From: Symsagittifera roscoffensis
Lineage: Eukaryota; Xenacoelomorpha; Acoela; Convolutidae
Assembly: GCF_963678635.1 (NCBI RefSeq)
Contig: NC_087064.1
Span: 53,898,684 to 53,962,683 of the forward strand
DNA length: 64,000 nucleotides
Direction of reading: 5' to 3'
A program made the position numbers and the translations under genes. Under the pieces are notes generated by a model. It saw only the letters and a list, made by a program, of their open reading frames with translations. It ran no database searches and had not been told where the DNA came from. This document shows, piece by piece, positions 35,191 to 50,930 of the stretch; position 1 is the first letter of the stretch, and each line of letters begins with the position of its first letter.

Positions 35191-38100
35191 CGACTACATT
35201 TTTGAACACCGCGACTAATTTTTTGACTATGCCGAGACTATTTTTTTTTCGACCGCCGCGATTAATTTTTCGATCGTTGCGACTACTCTTTTGACCAGAG
35301 CAACTAGTTTTTTGACCGCCGCGACTAAATTTTCGACCACCGCTACTTATTTTATGACCAACGTGATTAACTTTTTGACCGCCGCATTTAGTTTTTCGAC
35401 AATGCCGCGACTAATTTTTCGACAATGCCGCAACCAATTTTTCGACCACCGCGACTAATTTTTTGAACACCATGACTAGTTTTTCGACCACCGCAACTAT
35501 TTTTTAGACCATGCCGCGACTAGTTTTTTGACCAGCCCGACTGAGTTTTCCATCGTTGCGACTACAATTTTGACTACCGCGACTAATTTTTCGACCGCGG
35601 CAAAAAAGTTTTTTGACAATGCCGCGACTATTTTTTTGACAATGCCGCGACTGATTTTTCGACCACCGCGACTAGTTTTTTGACCACCGCGACTAGTTTT
35701 TCGACCGCCGCAACTATTTTATAGACCATGCCGGGAAAATTTTTTTGACCGGCTCGACTAATTTTTCGATCGTTGCGACTACGCTTTTGACCACCCCGAC
35801 TAATTTTTCGACCGCGGCAAAAACTTTTTTGACTATGCCGTGACTACTTTTTTCGACCTCCGCGATTAATTTTTCGATCGTTGCGACTACTCTTTTGACC
35901 AGAGCAACTAGTTTTTTGACCGCCGCGACTAAATTTTTGACCTACGCGACTGAATTTTTGACCACCGCTACTTACTTTATGACCAACGTGATTAACTTTT
36001 TGACCGCCGCATTTAGTTTTTCGACAATGCCGCGACTAATTTTTCGACAATGCCGCAACAAACTTTTCGACCACCGCGACTAATTTTTTGAACACCATGA
36101 CTAATTTTTCGACCACCGCAACTATTTTTTAGACCATGCCGCGATTAGTTTTTTGACCGGCTCGACTAATTTTTTGATCGTTGCGACTACACTTTTGACC
36201 ACCCCGACTAATTTTTCGACCGCGGCGAAAAGTTTTTTGACTATGCCGTGACTATTTTTTTTTCGACCGCCGCGATTAATTTTTCGATCGTTGCGACTTT
36301 TTTTGACCAGCGCGACTAAATTTTTGACCTACGCGACTAAATTTTTGACCACCGCTACTTATTTTATGACCAACGTGATTAAGTTTTTGACCGCCGCATT
36401 TAGTTTTTCGACAATGCCGCGACTAATTTTTCGACAATTCCTCAATTAATTTTTCGACCACCACGACTAATTTTTTGAACACCATGACTCATTTTTTGAC
36501 CACCGCGACTAGTTTTCGACCACGGCAACTATTTTTTAGACCATGCCGCGATTAGTTTTTCGATCGGCGCGACTAACTTTTCCATCGTTGCGACTACATT
36601 TTTGAACACCGCGACTAATTTTTCGACCGTGGCGAAAAGTTTTTTGACTATGCCGTGACTATTTTTTTTTCGACCGCCGCGATTAATTTTTCGATCGTTG
36701 CGACTATTCTTTTGACCAGAGCAACTAGTTTTTTGACCGGCGCGACTAATTTGTTGATCGATGCGACTACTTTCTTGACCGCCGCGACTAATTTTTCGAC
36801 CGAGGCAACAATTTTTTGACTATGATGTGACTAGTTTTTCGACCATGCCGCGACTGATTTTTCTTTCTCCGCGACTAAATTTTTGACCACCGCGACTAAT
36901 TTTCTGACCTACGCGACTAATTTTTCGACCACCGCCACTTTTTTTTGACCACCGAGATTAACTTTTTGACCGCCGCATTTAGTTTTTCGACAATGCCGCG
37001 ACTAATTTTTCGACAATGCCGCGGACAATTTTTCGACCACCGCAACTAGTTTTTCGACAAGGCCGCGACTAATTTTTTGACCATCGCGACTAATTTTTCG
37101 ACCACCGCGACTTATGTTTTGACCACCGTGGCTAATTTTTGACCGCCACAATTAGTTTTTCGACAATGCCGCGACAAATTTTTCGACCAGCGCGACTAAT
37201 TTTTGAACAAGGTGACTCATTTTTCGACCACCGCAACTAATTTTTCGACAAGGCCGCGACTAATTTTCCGATCGTTGCGACCAATTTTTTGACCACCACG
37301 ACTAGTTTTCCGATCGTTGCGACTGCTTTTCTCACCACCGCGACTAAATTTTTGACCGCGGCAACAGTTTTTTTTTGACTATGCCGTGATTAATTTTTTT
37401 CGACCGCCGCGATTAATTTTTCGATCGTTGCGACTACTTTTTTGACCAGAGCGACTAGTTTGTCGACCGCCGCGGCTAAGTTTTTCACCATGCTGCGACT
37501 AATTTTTTGATCGCCGCGACTAATTTTTTGACCACCGTGACTAATTTTTTCGACCAACGCAACTAATTTTTCGACAAGGCCGCGACTAATTTTCCGATCG
37601 TTGCGACCAATTTTTTGACCACCACGACTAGTTTTCCGATCGTTGCGACTGCTTTTCTCACCACCGCGACTAAATTTTCGACCGCGGCAACAGTTTTTTT
37701 TTGACTTTGCCGTGACTAGTTTTTAGACCATGCCGCGACTGTTTTTTTCTCCGCGTCTAAATTTTCGACCCCGCGACTAAATTTTCGACCTACGCGACTA
37801 ATTTTTTGAACACCGTGACTCATTTTTCGACAAGGCCGTGACTAGTTTTTCGACCGCCGCAACTTTTTTTTAGACCATGCCGCGACTAGTTTTTCGACCG
37901 CTGCGACTAATTTTCCGATCGTTGCGACTACTTTTTTGACCACCGCGACTAATTTTTCGACCGCGGCAACATTTTTTTGACTATGCCGTGACTATTTTTT
38001 AGACCATGCCGCGACTGTTTTTTTTCTCCGCGTCTAACTTTTCGACCATCGCGACTAAATTTTGGACCTACGCGACTAATTTTTCGACTAACGCGACTAA

Positions 38101-39779
38101 TTTTTTGAACACCGTGACTCATTTTTCGACCACCGCAACTAATTTTTCGACAAGGCCGCGACTAACTTTTTGACCGTCGCGACCAATTTTTTGACCACCA
38201 CGACTAGTTTTTCGACCGCCGCAACTATTTTTTAGACCATGCCGCGACTAGTTTTTTGACCGCCGCGACTAATTTTCCGATCGTTGCGACTACCCTTTTG
38301 ACCACCGCGACTAATTTCCGACCGCGGCAACAGTTTTTATTTATTATGCCGTGACTAATTTTTAGACCCTGCCGCGACTGGTTTTTTTTCTCCGCGTCTA
38401 AATTTTTGACTATCGCGACTAATTTTTTGACCTACGCGACAATTTTTTCGACCACCGCGACTAGTGTTTCGACCGCCGCGACTAATTTTTCGATCATTGC
38501 GACTACTTTTTTGAACACCGCGACTAATTTTTTGACCGCGGCAACATTTAATGACCAGCGTGATTAACTTTTTGACCGCCGCATTTATTTTTTTGACAAT
38601 GCCGCGACTAATTTTTCGACAATGCCGCGCTAATTTCTCGACTACCGCGACTAATTTTTGAACACCGTGACTTATTTTCGACCACCGCAACTAGTTTTTC
38701 GACCGCCGCAACTGTTTTTTAGACCATGCCGCGACTAGTTTTTCGACCGGCGCGACTAACTTTTCCATCGTTGCGACTACATTTTTGACCACCAAGACTA
38801 GTTTTCGACCGCGGCAAAAACTTTTTTGACTATGCCGTGACTATTTTTTTTCGACCGCCACGGTTAATTTTTTGATCGTTGCGACTACTTTGTTGACCAG
38901 AGCAACTATTTTTTTGACCTCCGCGAATAAACTGTTGATCGATGCGACTACTTTCTTGACCACCGCAACTAGTTTTTCGACAAGGCCGCGACTAATTTTT
39001 TGACCATCGCGACTAATTTTTGACCACCGCGACTAGTTTTTTGACCGCCGCAACTATTTCTTAGACCATGCCGCGATTAGTTTTTCGACCGGCTCGACTA
39101 ATTTTTTAATCGTTGCGACTACGCTTTTGACCACCCCGACTAATTTTCCGACCGCGACAAAAACTTTTTTGACTATGCCGTGACTACTTTTTTCGACCAC
39201 CGCGACTAGTTTTTTGACCACCGCGACTAGTTTTTCGACCGCCGCAACTATTTTTTAGACCATGCCGCGATTAGTTTTTCGACCGGCTCGACTAATTTTT
39301 CGATCGTTGCGACTACTTTTTTGACCAGAGCGACTAGTTTTTCGACCATGCCGCGACTGATTTTTCTTTCTCCGCGACTAAATTTTTGACCACCGCGACT
39401 AATTTTTCGACCTACGCGACTAATTTTTCGACCACCGCCACTTATTTTTTGACCACCGTGATTAATTTTTTGACCGCCGCATTCAGTTTTTTGACAATGC
39501 CGCGACTAATTTTCCGACAAGGCCGCGACTAATTTTTCGACCACCGCGACTAGTTTTTTGGACACCGTGACTCATTTTTTGACCACCGCAACTAGTTTTT
39601 CGACAAGGCCGCGACTAATTTTTCGACCGTCGCGACTAATTTTTTGACCACCGCGACTAGTTGTTCGACCGCCGCAACTTTTTCTAGACCAGGCCGCGAC
39701 TAGTTTTTCGACTTTTTTGACTATGCCGTGATTATTTTTTTTCGACCGCCGCAATTAATTTTTTGATTGTTGCGACTAC

Positions 39780-42700
39780 TTTTTTGACCAGAGCGACTAG
39801 TTTTTCGACCGCCGCGGCTAAATTTTTCACCATGCTGCGACTAATTTTTTGATCGCCGCGACTAATTTTTTGACCACCGTGACTAATTTTTTCGACCACC
39901 GCAAGTAATTTTTCGACAATGCCGCGACTAATTTTTTGACCGTCGCGACTAATTTTTTGACCACTGCGACTATGTTTTCGACAAGGCCGCGACTAATTTT
40001 TCGACCATCGCGACTAATTTTTTGACCAACCACCGCGCTAGTTTTTCGACCGCCGCAACTTTTTTCTAGACCATGCCGCGACTAGTTTTTCAACCGGCGC
40101 GACTAACTTTTCCATCGTTGCGACTACAGTTTTAACCACCGCGACTAATTTTTCGACCGCGGCAAAAGTTTTTTTGACTATGCCGTGATTAATTTTTTTC
40201 GACCGCCGCGATTAATTTTTCGATCGTTGCGACTACTTTTTTGACCAGAGCGACTAGTTTGTCGACCGCCGCAGCTAAATTTTTCACCATGCTGCGACTA
40301 ATTTTTTGATCGCCGCGACTAATTTTTTGACCACCGTGACTAATTTTTTCGACCAACGCAACTAATTTTTCGACAAGGCCGCGACTAATTTTCCGATCGT
40401 TGCGACCAATTTTTTGACCACCACGACTAGTTTTCCGATCGTTGGGACTGCTTTTCTCACCACCGCGACTAATTTTTTGACCGCGGCAACATTTTTTTTA
40501 CTATGCCGTGACTAGTTTTTAGACCATGCCGCGACTGTTTTTTTCTCCGCGTCTAAATTTTTGACCCCGCGACTAATTTTTCGACCTACGCGATTAATTT
40601 TTCGAACACCGTGACTCATTTTTTGACAAGGCCGCGACTAATTTTTCGACCGTCGCGACCAAGTTTTTGACCACCACGACTAGTTTTTCGACCGCCGCAA
40701 CTACTTTTTAGACCATGCCGCGACTATTTTTTCGACCGCCGCGACTAATTTTCCGATCGTTGCGACTACTTTTTTTTGTTCACCGCGACTATATTTTCGA
40801 CCGCGGCAACAATTTTTTTGACTATGCCGCGACTACTTTTTAGACCATGGCGCGACTGGTTTTTTTTTCTCCGCGTCCAATTTTTCGACCATCGCGACTA
40901 ATTTTTGGACCTACGCGACTAATTTTTCGACCACTTCGACTAATTGTTTGAACACCGTGACTTATTTCTCGACCACCGCAGCTATTTTTTAGACCATGCC
41001 GCGACTAACTTTTTGACCGTCGCGACCAATTTTTCGATCGTTGCGTTTACTTTTTTGACCAGAGCGACTAGTTTTTCGACCGCCGCGGCTAAATTTTTCA
41101 CCATGCTGCGACTAATTTTTTGATCGCCGCGACTAATTTTTTGACCACCGTGACTAATTTTTTCGACCACCGCAAGTAATTTTTCGACAATGCCGCGACT
41201 AATTTTTTGACCGTCGCGACTAATTTTTTGACCACTGCGACTATGTTTTCGACAAGGCCGCGACTAATTTTTCGACCATCGCGACTAATTTTTTGACCAC
41301 CGCGCTAGTTTTTCGACCGCCGCAACTTTTTTCTAGACCATGCCGCGACTAGTTTTTCAACCGGCGCGACTAACTTTTCCATCGTTGCGACTACAATTTA
41401 ACCACCGCGACTAATTTTTCGACCGCGGCAAAAGTTTTTTTGACTATGCCGTGATTAATTTTTTTCGACCGCCGCGATTAATTTTTCGATCGTTGCGACT
41501 ACTTTTTTGACCAGAGCGACTAGTTTTTCGACCGCCGCGGCTAAATTTTTCACCATGCTGCGACTAATTTTTTGATCGCCGCGACTAATTTTTTGACCAC
41601 CGTGACTAATTTTTTCGGCCACCGCAAGTAATTTTTCGACAATGCCGCGACTAATTTTTTGACCGTCGCGACTAATTTTTTGACCACTGCGACTATGTTT
41701 TCGACAAGGCCGCGACTAATTTTTCGACCATCGCGACTAATTTTTTGACCACCGCGCTAGTTTTTCGACCGCCGCAACTTTTTTCTAGACCATGCCGCGA
41801 CTAGTTTTTCAACCGGCGCGACTAACTTTTCCATCGTTGCGACTACAATTTTAACCACCGCGACTAATTTTTCGACCGCGGCAAAAGTTTTTTTGACTAT
41901 GCCGTGATTAATTTTTTTCGACCGCCGCGATTAATTTTTCGATCGTTGCGACTACTTTTTTGACCAGAGTGACTAGTTTGTCGACCGCCGCAGCTAAATT
42001 TTTCACCATGCTGCGACTAATTTTTTGATCGCCGCGACTAATTTTTTGACCACCGTGACTAATTTTTTCGACCAACGCAACTAATTTTTCGACAATGCCG
42101 CGACTAATTTTTTGACCGTCGCGACTAATTTTTCAACCGGCGCGACTAACTTTTCCATCGTTGCGACTACAATTTAACCACCGCGACTAATTTTTCGACC
42201 GCGGCAAAAGTTTTTTTGACTATGCCGTGATTAATTTTTTTCGACCGCCGCGATTAATTTTTCGATCGTTGCGACTACTTTTTTGACCAGAGCGACTAGT
42301 TTTTCGACCGCCGCGGCTAAATTTTTCACCATGCTGCGACTAATTTTTTGATCGCCGCGACTAATTTTTTGACCACCGTGACTAATTTTTTCGACCACCG
42401 CAAGTAATTTTTCGACAATGCCGCGACTAATTTTTTGACCGTCGCGACTAATTTTTTGACCACTGCAACTATGTTTTCGACAAGGCCGCGACTAATTTTT
42501 CGACCATCGCGACTAATTTTTTGACCACCGCGCTAGTTTTTCGACCGCCGCAACTTTTTTCTAGACCATGCCGCGACTAGTTTTTCAACCGGCGCGACTA
42601 ACTTTTCCATCGTTGCGACTACAATTTTAACCACCGCGACTAATTTTTCGACCGCGGCAAAAGTTTTTTTGACTATGCCGTGATTAATTTTTTTCGACCG

Positions 42701-45700
42701 CCGCGATTAATTTTTCGATCGTTGCGACTACTTTTTTGACCAGAGTGACTAGTTTGTCGACCGCCGCAGCTAAATTTTTCACCATGCTGCGACTAATTTT
42801 TTGATCGCCGCGACTAATTTTTTGACCACCGTGACTAATTTTTTCGACCAACGCAACTAATTTTTCGACAAGGCCGCGACTAATTTTCCGATCGTTGCGA
42901 CCAATTTTTTGACCACCAAGACTAGTTTTCCGATCGTTGGGACTGCTTTTCTCACCACCGCGACTAATTTTTTGACCGCGGCAACATTTTTTTTTACTAT
43001 GCCGTGACTAGTTTTTAGACCATGCCGCGACTGTTTTTTTCTCCGCGTCTAAATTTTTGACCCCGCGACTAATTTTTCTACCTACGCGATTAATTTTTCG
43101 AACACCGTGACTCATTTTTTGACAAGGCCGCGACTATTTTTTCGACCGTCGCGACCCAGTTTTTGACCACCACGACTAGTTTTTCGACCGCCGCAACTAC
43201 TTTTTAGACCATGCCGCGTCTATTTTTTCGACCGCCGCGACTAATTTTCCGATCGTTGCGACTACTTTTTTGACCACCGCGACTATATTTTCGACCGCGG
43301 CAACAATTTTTTTGACTATGCCGCGACTATTTTTTAGACCATGCCGCGACTGGTTTTTTTTTCTCCGCGTCCAATTTTTCGACCATCGCGACTAATTTTT
43401 CGACCTACGCGACTAATTGTTCGACCACCGCCACTTATTTTTTGACCACCGTGATTAACTTTTTGACCGCCGCATTCAGTTTTTCGACAATGCCGCGACT
43501 AATTTTTCGACAAGGCCGCGACTAATTTTTCGACCACCGCGACTAGTTTTTTGAACACCGTGACTCATTTTTTGACCACCGCAACTAGTTTTTCGACAAG
43601 GCCGCGACTAATTTTTTGACCGTCGCGACTAATTTTTTGACCACCGCGACTAGTTTTTCGACCGCCGCAACTTTTTTCTAGACCAGGCCGCGACTAGTTT
43701 TTCGACCGGCGCGACTAACTTTTCCAACGTTGCGACTACAATTTTGACCACCGCGACTAATTTTTCGACCGCGGCAAAAACTTTTTTGACTATGCCGTGA
43801 TTATTTTTTTTCGACCGCCGCAATTAATTTTTTGATTGTTGCGACTACTTTTTTGACCAGAGCGACTAGTTTTTCGACCGCCGCGGCTAAATTTTTCACC
43901 ATGCTGCGACTAATTTTTTGATCGCCGCGACTAATTTTTTGACCACCGTGACTAATTTTTTCGACCACCGCAAGTAATTTTTCGACAATGCCGCGACTAA
44001 TTTTTTGACCGTCGCGACAAATTTTTTGACCACTGCGACTATGTTTTCGACAAGGCCGCGACTAATTTTTCGACCATCGCGACTAATTTTTTGACCACTG
44101 CGCTAGTTTTTCGACCGCCGCAACTTTTTTCTAGACCATGCCGCGACTAGTTTTTCAACCGGCGCGACTAACTTTTCCATCGTTGCGACTACAATTTTAA
44201 CCACCGCGACTAATTTTTCGACCGCGGCAAAAGTTTTTTTGACTATGCCGTGATTAATTTTTTTCGACCGCCGCGATTAATTTTTCGATCGTTGCGACTA
44301 CTTTTTTGACCAGAGCGACTAGTTTGTCGACCGCCGCAGCTAAATTTTTCACCATGCTGCGACTAATTTTTTGATCGCCGCGACTAATTTTTTGACCACC
44401 GTGACTAATTTTTTCGACCAACGCAACTAATTTTTCGACAAGGCCGCGACTAATTTTCCGATCGTTGCGACCAATTTTTTGACAACCACGACTAGTTTTC
44501 CGATCGTTGGGACTGCTTTTCTCACCACCGCGACTAATTTTTTGACCGCGGCAACATTTTGTTTACTATGCCGTGACTAGTTTTTAGACCATGCCGCGAC
44601 TGTTTTTTTCTCCGCGTCTAAATTTTTGACCCCGCGACAAATTTTTCGACCTACGCGATTAATTTTTCGAACACCGTGACTCATTTTTTGACAAGGCCGC
44701 GACTAATTTTTCGACCGCCGCGACCAAGTTTTTGACCACCACGACTAGTTTTTCGACCGCCGCAACTACTTTTTAGACCATGCCGCGACTATTTTTTCGA
44801 CCACCGCGACTAATTTTCCGATCGTTGCGACTACTTTTTTGACCACCGCGACTATATTTTCGACCGCGGCAACAATTTTTTTGACTATGCCGCGACTACT
44901 TTTTAGACCATGCCGCGACTGGTTTTTTTTTCTCCGCGTCCCATTTTTCGACCATCGCGACTAATTTTTGGACCTACGCGACTAACTTTTCGACCACTTC
45001 GACTAATTGTTTGAACACCGTGACTTATTTCTCGACCACCGCAGCTATTTTTTAGACCATGCCGCGACTAACTTTTTGACCGTCGCGACCAATTTTTCGA
45101 TCGTTGCGACTACTTTTTTGACCAGAGCGACTAGTTTTTCGACCGCCGCGGCTAAATTTTTCACCATGCTGCGACTAATTTTTTGATCGCCGCGACCAAT
45201 TTTTTGACCCCCGTGACTAATTTTTTCGACCACCGCAAGTAATTTTTCGACAATGCCGCGACTAATTTTTTGACCGTCGCGACTAATTTTTTGACCACTG
45301 CGACTACGTTTTCGACAAGGCCGCGACTAATTTTTCGACCATCGCGACTAATTTTTTGACCACCGCGCTAGTTTTTCGACCGCCGCAACTTTTTTCTAGA
45401 CCATGCCGCGACTAGTTTTTCAACCGGCGCGACTAACTTTTCCATCGTTGCGACTACAATTTTAACCACCGCGACTAATTTTTCGACCGCGGCAAAAGTT
45501 TTTTTGACTATGCCGTGATTAATTTTTTTCGACCGCCGCGATTAATTTTTCGATCGTTGCGACTACTTTTTTGACCAGAGCGACTAGTTTTTCGACCGCC
45601 GCGGCTAAATTTTTCACCATGCTGCGACTAATTTTTTGATCGCCGCGACTAATTTTTTGACCACCGTGACTAATTTTTTCGACCACCGCAAGTAATTTTT

Positions 45701-48700
45701 CGACAATGCCGCGACTAATTTTTTGACCACTGCGACTATGTTTTCGACAAGGCCGTGACTAATTTTTCGACCATCGCGACTAATTTTTTGACCACCGCGC
45801 TAGTTTTTCGACCGCCGCAACTTTTTTCTAGACCATGCCGCGACTAGTTTTTCAACCGGCGCGACTAACTTTTCCATCGTTGCGACTACAATTTTAACCA
45901 CCGCGACTAATTTTTCGACCGCGGCAAAAGTTTTTTTGACTATGCCGTGATTAAAATTTTTTCGACCGCCGCGATTAATTTTTCGATCGTTGCGACTACT
46001 TTTTTGACCAGAGCGACTAGTTTGTCGACCGCCGCAGCTAAATTTTTCACCATGCTGCGACTAATTCTTTGATCGCCGCGACTAATTTTTTGACCACCGT
46101 GACTAATTTTTTCGACCAACGCAACTAATTTTTCGACAAGGCCGCGACTAATTTTCCGATCGTTGCGACCAATTTTTTGACCACCACGACTAGTTTTCCG
46201 ATCGTTGGGACTGCTTTTCTCACCACCGCGACTAATTTTTTGACCGCGGCAACATTTTTTTTTACTATGCCGTGACTAGTTTTTAGACCATGCCGCGACT
46301 GTTTTTTTCTCCGCGTCTAAATTTTTGACCCCGCGACTAATTTTTCGACCTACGCGATTAATTTTTCGAACACCGTGACTCATTTTTTGACCACTGCGAC
46401 TATGTTTTCGACAAGGCCGCGACTAATTTTTCGACCACTGCGACTATGTTTTCGACAAGGCCGCGACTAATTTTTCGACCATCGCGACTAATTTTTTGAC
46501 CACCGCGCTAGTTTTTCGACCGCCGCAACTTTTTTCTAGACCATGCTGCGACTAGTTTTTCAACCGGCGCGACTAACTTTTCCATCGTTGCGACTACAAT
46601 TTTAACCACCGCGACTAATTTTTCGACCGCGGCAAAAGTTTTTTTGACTATGCCGTGATTAATTTTTTTCGACCGCCGCGATTAATTTTTCGATCGTTGC
46701 GACTACTTTTTTGACCAGAGCGACTAGTTTTTCGACCGCCGCGGCTAAATTTTTCACCATGCTGCGACTAATTTTTTGATCGCCGCGACTAATTTTTTGA
46801 CCACCGTGACTAATTTTTTCGACCACCGCAAATAATTTTTCGACGATGCCGCGACTAATTTTTTGACCGTCGCGACTAATTTTTTGACCACTGCGACTAT
46901 GTTTTCGACAAGGCCGTGACTAATTTTTCGACCATCGCGACTAATTTTTTGACCACCGCGCTAGTTTTTCGACCGCCGCAACTTTTTTCTAGACCATGCC
47001 GCGACTAGTTTTTCAACCGGCGCGACTAACTTTTCCATCGTTGCGACTACAATTTTAACCACCGCGGTTATTTTTTTCGACCGCGGCAAAAGTTTTTTTG
47101 ACTATGCCGTGATTAAAATTTTTTCGACCGCCGCGATTAATTTTTCGATCGTTGCGACTACTTTTTTGACCAGAGCGACTAGTTTGTCGACCGCCGCAGC
47201 TAAATTTTTCACCATGCTGCGACTAATTTTTCGATCGCCGCGACTAATTTTTTGACCACCGTGACTAATTTTTTCGACCAACGCAACTAATTTTTCGACA
47301 AGGCCGCGACTAATTTTCCGATCGTTGCGACCAATTTTTGACCACCACGACTAGTTTTCCGATCGTTGGGACTGCTTTTCTCACCACCGCGACTAATTTT
47401 TTGACCGCGGCAACATTTTTTTTACTATGCCGTGACTAGTTTTTAGACCATGCCGCGACTGTTTTTTTCTCCGCGTCTAAATTTTTGACCCCGCGACTAA
47501 TTTTTCGACCTACGCGATTAATTTTTCGAACACCGTGACTCATTTTTTGACAAGGCCGCGACTAATTTTTCGACCGTCGCGACCAAGTTTTTGACCACCA
47601 CGACTAGTTTTTCGACCGCCGCAACTACTTTTTAGACCATGCCGCGACTATTTTTTTGACCGCCGCGACTAATTTTCCGATCGTTGCGACTACTTTTTTG
47701 ACCACCGCGACTATATTTTCGACCGCGGCAACAATTTTTTTGACTATGCCGCGACTACTTTTTAGACCATGCCGCGACTGGTTTTTTTTCTCCGCGTCCA
47801 ATTTTTCGACCATCGCGACTAATTTTTGGACCTACGCGACTAATTTTCGACCACCGCGAGTAATTGTTTGAACACCGTGACTTATTTCTCGACCACCGCA
47901 GCTATTTCTTAGACCATGCCGCGACCAATTTTTTGATCGTTGCGACTACTCTTTTGACCACCGCGACTAATTTTTCGATCGTTGCGACTACTCTTTTGAC
48001 CACCGCGACTAATTTTTTGACCGCGGCAACAATTTTTTTGACTATGCCGTGACTAGTGTTTAGACCATGCCGCGACTGATTTTTTTTTCTCCGCGTCTAA
48101 CTTTTTCCGCGTCTTTTAGTTTTTCGACAATGCCGCGACTAATTTTTCGACAAGGCCGCGACTAAATTTTCGACCACCGCGACTAATTTTTCGACCGCCG
48201 CAAATTTTTTCTAGACCATGCCGCGACTAGTTTTTCGACCGGCGCGACTAACTTTTCCATCGTCGCGACTACAATTTTGACCACCGCGACAAATTTTTTG
48301 TCCGCGGCAAAAATTTTTTTGACTATGCCGTGATTATTTTTTTTCGACCGCCGCGATTATTTTTCGATCGTTGCGACTGCTTTTTTGACCAGAGCGACTA
48401 GTTTGTCGACCGGCGCGGCTAAATTTTGCACCATGCTGCGACTAATTTTTTGACCACCGCCACTTACTTTTTGACCACCGTGATTAACTTTTTGACCGCC
48501 GCTTTTAGTTTTTCGACAAAGCCGCGAAAAATTTTTCGACAAGGCCGCGACTAAATTTTCGACCACCGCGACTAATTTTTCGACCGCCGCAAATTTTTTC
48601 TAGACCATGCCGCGACTAGTTTTTCGACCGGCGCGACTAACTTTTCCATCGTTGCGACTACAATTTTGACCACCGCGACAAATTTTTCGTCCGCGGCAAA

Positions 48701-48900
48701 AACTTTTTTGACTATGCCGTGATTATTTTTTTTCGACCGCCGCGATTATTTTTCGATCGTTGCGACTGCTTTTTTGACCAGAGCGACTAGTTTGTCGACC
48801 GGCGCGGCTAAATTTTGCACCATGCTGCGACTAATTTTTTGATCGCCGCGACTAATTTTTTGACCACTGCGACTAGTTTCTGGACTAGCGCGACTACTTT
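39780..48900. repeat. Higher-order domain with about 450-bp units and a 4.06-kb duplication
   Basis: A landmark with GACCAGAGCGACTAGTTT, the GCCGCGGCTAAATTTTTCAC form and CATGCTGCGACTAATTTTTT recurs at about 39788, 41057, 41513, 42292, 43855, 45119, 45573 and 46712. A GTCGACCGCCGCAGC variant recurs at about 40249, 41963, 42743, 44303, 46008 and 47166. Spacings cluster near 450 bp with shorter and longer forms. A longer duplication of 4063 bp links 40982-41170 with 45045-45233. This is the most homogenised and probably youngest part of the array. Confidence 0.8.
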
Positions 48901-49222
48901 TTAAACCATGCCGCGACTTGTTTTCATTTTTCCGCGACTAATTTTTTGACCACCGCGACTAAATTTTCGATCTACACGAGTAATTTTTCGACCACCGCGA
49001 CTTAATTTTTGACCGCCGTGACTTAATTTTTATACCAACGGAGTTAGTTTTTCGACAATGCCTCGACTAACTTTTCGACCACACCGACTTACTTTTTAAA
49101 CACCGTGACTCATTTTTTGACCACCGCAGATAATTTTTCGACAAGGCCGCGACAAATTTTGGACCGTCGCGACTAAATTTTTGACCACCGCGACTTCGCG
49201 ACTAAATTTTTGACCACCGCGA

Positions 49223-50930
49223 CTAGTTTTTCGACCGCCGCAACTTTTTTTTAGACCAAGCCGCTACTAGTTTTTCGACAGCCGCGACTAATTTTTCGAT
49301 CGTTGCGTCTACTTTTTTGACCACCGCGACTAATTTCTCGACCGCGGCAACAATTTTTTCGACTACGCCATGACTATTTTTTTCGACCGCCGCGATTAAT
49401 TTTTCAATCGTTGCGACTACTTTTTGACCAGAGCGACTAGTTTTTCGACCACCGCGACTAATTTTTTGACCATACCGCAAAAAAAAGTTTTGACCACCGT
49501 GCTATTTTTTTCGACCACTGCGATTAATTTTTCGACCGCCGCGACTAATTTTTTGACCATGCCGCTACTAATTTTTTGACCACCGTGATTAATTTTTTCG
49601 ACCACCGCAAGCTAATTTTCGACAATGCCGCGACTAATTTTTCGACCGTCGCGACTAACTTTTCGACCACCGCGACTTACTTTTTAAACACCGTGAATCA
49701 TTTTTTGACCACCGCAGATAATTTTTTGACAAGGCCGCGACAAATTTTGGACCGTCGCGACTAAATTTTTGACCACCGCGACTAGTTTTTCGACCGCCGC
49801 AACTTTTTTTAGACCAAGCCGCTACTAGTTTTTCGACAGCCGCGTCTAATTTTTTGATCGTTGCGACTACTTTTTGACCACCGCGACTAATTTCTCGACC
49901 GCGGCAACAATTTTTTCGACTACGCCATGACTATTTTTTTCGACCGCCGCGATTAATTTTTCGATCGTTGCGACTACTCTTTTGCCCAGAGCGACTAGTT
50001 TTTTGACCACCGCGACTAATTTTTTGACCATACCGCAAAAAAAGTTTTGACCACCGTGCTATTTTTTTTCGACCACTGCGATTAATTTTTCGACCGCCGC
50101 GACTAATTTTTTGACCATGCCGCTACTAATTTTTTGACCACCGTGATTAATTTTTTCGACCACCCCAAGCTAATTTTCGACAATGCCGCGACTAATTTTT
50201 CGACCGTCGCGACTAACTTTTCGACCACCGCGACTTACTTTTTAAACACCGTGAATCATTTTTTGACCACCGCAGATAATTTTTTGACAAGGCTGCGACA
50301 AATTTTGGACCGTCGCGACTAATTTTTTGACCACCGCGACTAGTTTTTCGACCGCCGCAACTTTTTTTTTAGACCAAGCCGCTACTAGTTTTTCGACAGC
50401 CGCGACTAATTTTTCGATCGTTGCGACTACTTTTTTGACCACCGCGACTAATTTTTCGACCGCGGCAACAATTTTTTCGACTACGCCATGACTATTTTTT
50501 TCGACCGCCGCGATTAATTTTTCGATCGTTGCGACTACTCTTTTGACCAGAGCGACCAGTTTTTTGACCACCGCGACTAATTTTTTGACCATACCGCAAA
50601 AAAAATTTTGACCACCGTGCTATTTTTTTCGACCACTGCGATTAATTTTTCGACCGCCGCGACTATTTTTTTTACCATGCCGCTGCTAATTTTTTGACCA
50701 CCGTGATTAATTTTTTCGACCACCGCAAGCTAATTTTCGACAATGCCGCGACTAATTTTTCGACCGTGGCGACTATTTTTTAGACCAAGCCGCGAGTAAT
50801 TTTTCGACCGCCGCGACTGATTTTTTGACCATGCCGCTACTAATTTTTTGACCACCGTGATTAAATTTTTCGACCACCGCAAGCTAATTTTCGACAATGC
50901 CGCGACTAATTTCTCGACCAGCGCGACTAT
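49223..50930. repeat. Higher-order repeats of 558 to 560 bp at the right end of the array
   Basis: The landmark GCTACTAGTTTTTCGACAGC recurs at 49263, 49821 and 50381. Frames at 49576 and 50134 are almost identical. Each unit includes an unusual CATACCGCAAAAAAA interruption. Confidence 0.85.
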
